From Acidobacteriaceae bacterium (GTDB lineage: Bacteria; Acidobacteriota; Vicinamibacteria; Vicinamibacterales; CAVVIG01): DNA of 20,457 nucleotides. The translations under genes and the position numbers were made by a program. The stretch is taken from positions 1 through 20,457 of the forward strand of contig JAISPN010000080.1 of assembly GCA_031274845.1 (NCBI GenBank), given 5' to 3'. This document shows positions 20,164-20,457 of this stretch, in pieces. How positions within the stretch are numbered: position 1 is the stretch's first letter; each line of letters starts with the position of its first letter. The notes under the pieces were generated by a model. It did not search any database. It was given only the letters and a program-made list of their open reading frames with translations, and was not told the DNA's origin.

Positions 20164-20457
20164 CCCCGTCCGCTTCCTGCTTCCTTCGCGCCTGCCGGCG
20201 TCAACCTGTCGATCACACGCCAGTCTGGTTCATGCGTCAGGCCGGCCGCTACATGAGCGAGTACCGCGCGCTCCGTCAGCGCCACTCACTGCTTGAGCTC
20301 TGCCGCACGCCTGATCTGGCAACAGCGGTCACGCTGCAACCAGTGAACCGGATCGAGGTGGATGCCGCCATTCTGTTCTCGGATCTGCTGCTCCCGCTCG
20401 AACCGATGGGCATCAGGTTCGACTTCGTCGCCGGCGAAGGCCCCTCCATCGAGAACC
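20160..20457 (+). CDS. hemE: Uroporphyrinogen decarboxylase (5' part; gene runs off the window)
   Basis: It decarboxylates the four acetate side chains of uroporphyrinogen III to give coproporphyrinogen III in haem synthesis, in the cytoplasm. The visible 99 residues read FLRACRRQPVDHTPVWFMRQ and AGRYMSEYRALR, then ELCRTPDLATAVTLQPV, AAILFSDLLLPLEPMGI and FVAGEGPSIEN, an unmistakable HemE N-terminus with the FMRQAGRY substrate motif. The start is unusual. In this frame there is no ATG before the conserved core. CTG 20160 lies 5 bases after AAAGGTG, and starting there gives the normal family N-terminus length. The alternative is GTG 20097, which adds 21 non-conserved residues and lacks a Shine-Dalgarno sequence. 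Confidence 0.93.
   Translation, partial: MTPSASCFLRACRRQPVDHTPVWFMRQAGRYMSEYRALRQRHSLLELCRTPDLATAVTLQPVNRIEVDAAILFSDLLLPLEPMGIRFDFVAGEGPSIEN

Overview
The window is high-GC bacterial chromosome, most likely from an Acidobacteriota member (a Vicinamibacteria-like lineage is my guess). The main taxonomic cue is the secreted protein at 17158-18498. Its architecture (signal peptide, short N-terminal beta domain with a YEDG-type segment, degenerate von Willebrand A-like core, tail ending in YYVLGYYSS) matches the 'VWFA-related Acidobacterial domain' family. The rest is mostly housekeeping and central metabolism. I see no rRNA, tRNA, CRISPR array, insertion sequence or prophage.

Layout. (1) 1-4660, minus strand: a tight run in transcription order bactofilin, class I methyltransferase, SAM hydrolase (DUF62), acyl-CoA dehydrogenase, class II fructose-1,6-bisphosphatase (glpX), YrdC/Sua5 (cut by the window edge). 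(2) 4908-7164, plus strand: IscS/NifS-type cysteine desulfurase and mnmA, a sulfur-relay pair for tRNA 2-thiouridine. (3) 7252-10028, minus: glgA, trxA, trxB. (4) 10129-10989, plus: an isolated fdhE. (5) 11047-12144, minus: a D,D-carboxypeptidase with its own promoter. (6) 12303-12872, plus: a small membrane protein. (7) 12862-15884, minus: a fused PabB-PabC enzyme followed by an exported M20 peptidase. (8) 15885-17204: a 369-base spacer holding a candidate 66-aa Cys/His protein, then an orphan DNA methyltransferase on the plus strand. (9) 17158-18498, minus: the VWFA-related protein, overlapping the methyltransferase tail to tail. (10) 18565-19935, minus: two unrecognised proteins with very basic low-complexity tails. 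(11) 20068 to the right edge, plus: hemE (partial), preceded by a possible leader ORF.

Three signals cut across the genes. First, four spacers (about 3452-3486, 4858-4897, 7169-7250, 10031-10102) consist largely of degenerate octamer units close to ATSACCAG in 8-9 base phase, running up to or into start codons; nothing else annotated here explains them. Second, several transcription-unit leaders have a -10-like hexamer (GATAAT, CATAAT, TACAAT, GATAAA) only 7-9 bases before the start codon and no Shine-Dalgarno sequence, which suggests leaderless or nearly leaderless transcripts. Third, hemE seems to lack a normal start codon: the best family-consistent start is CTG, sitting in a CTGA overlap with the end of a 31-codon upstream ORF.

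All functional names come from motifs read by eye in the translations; no database search was run.
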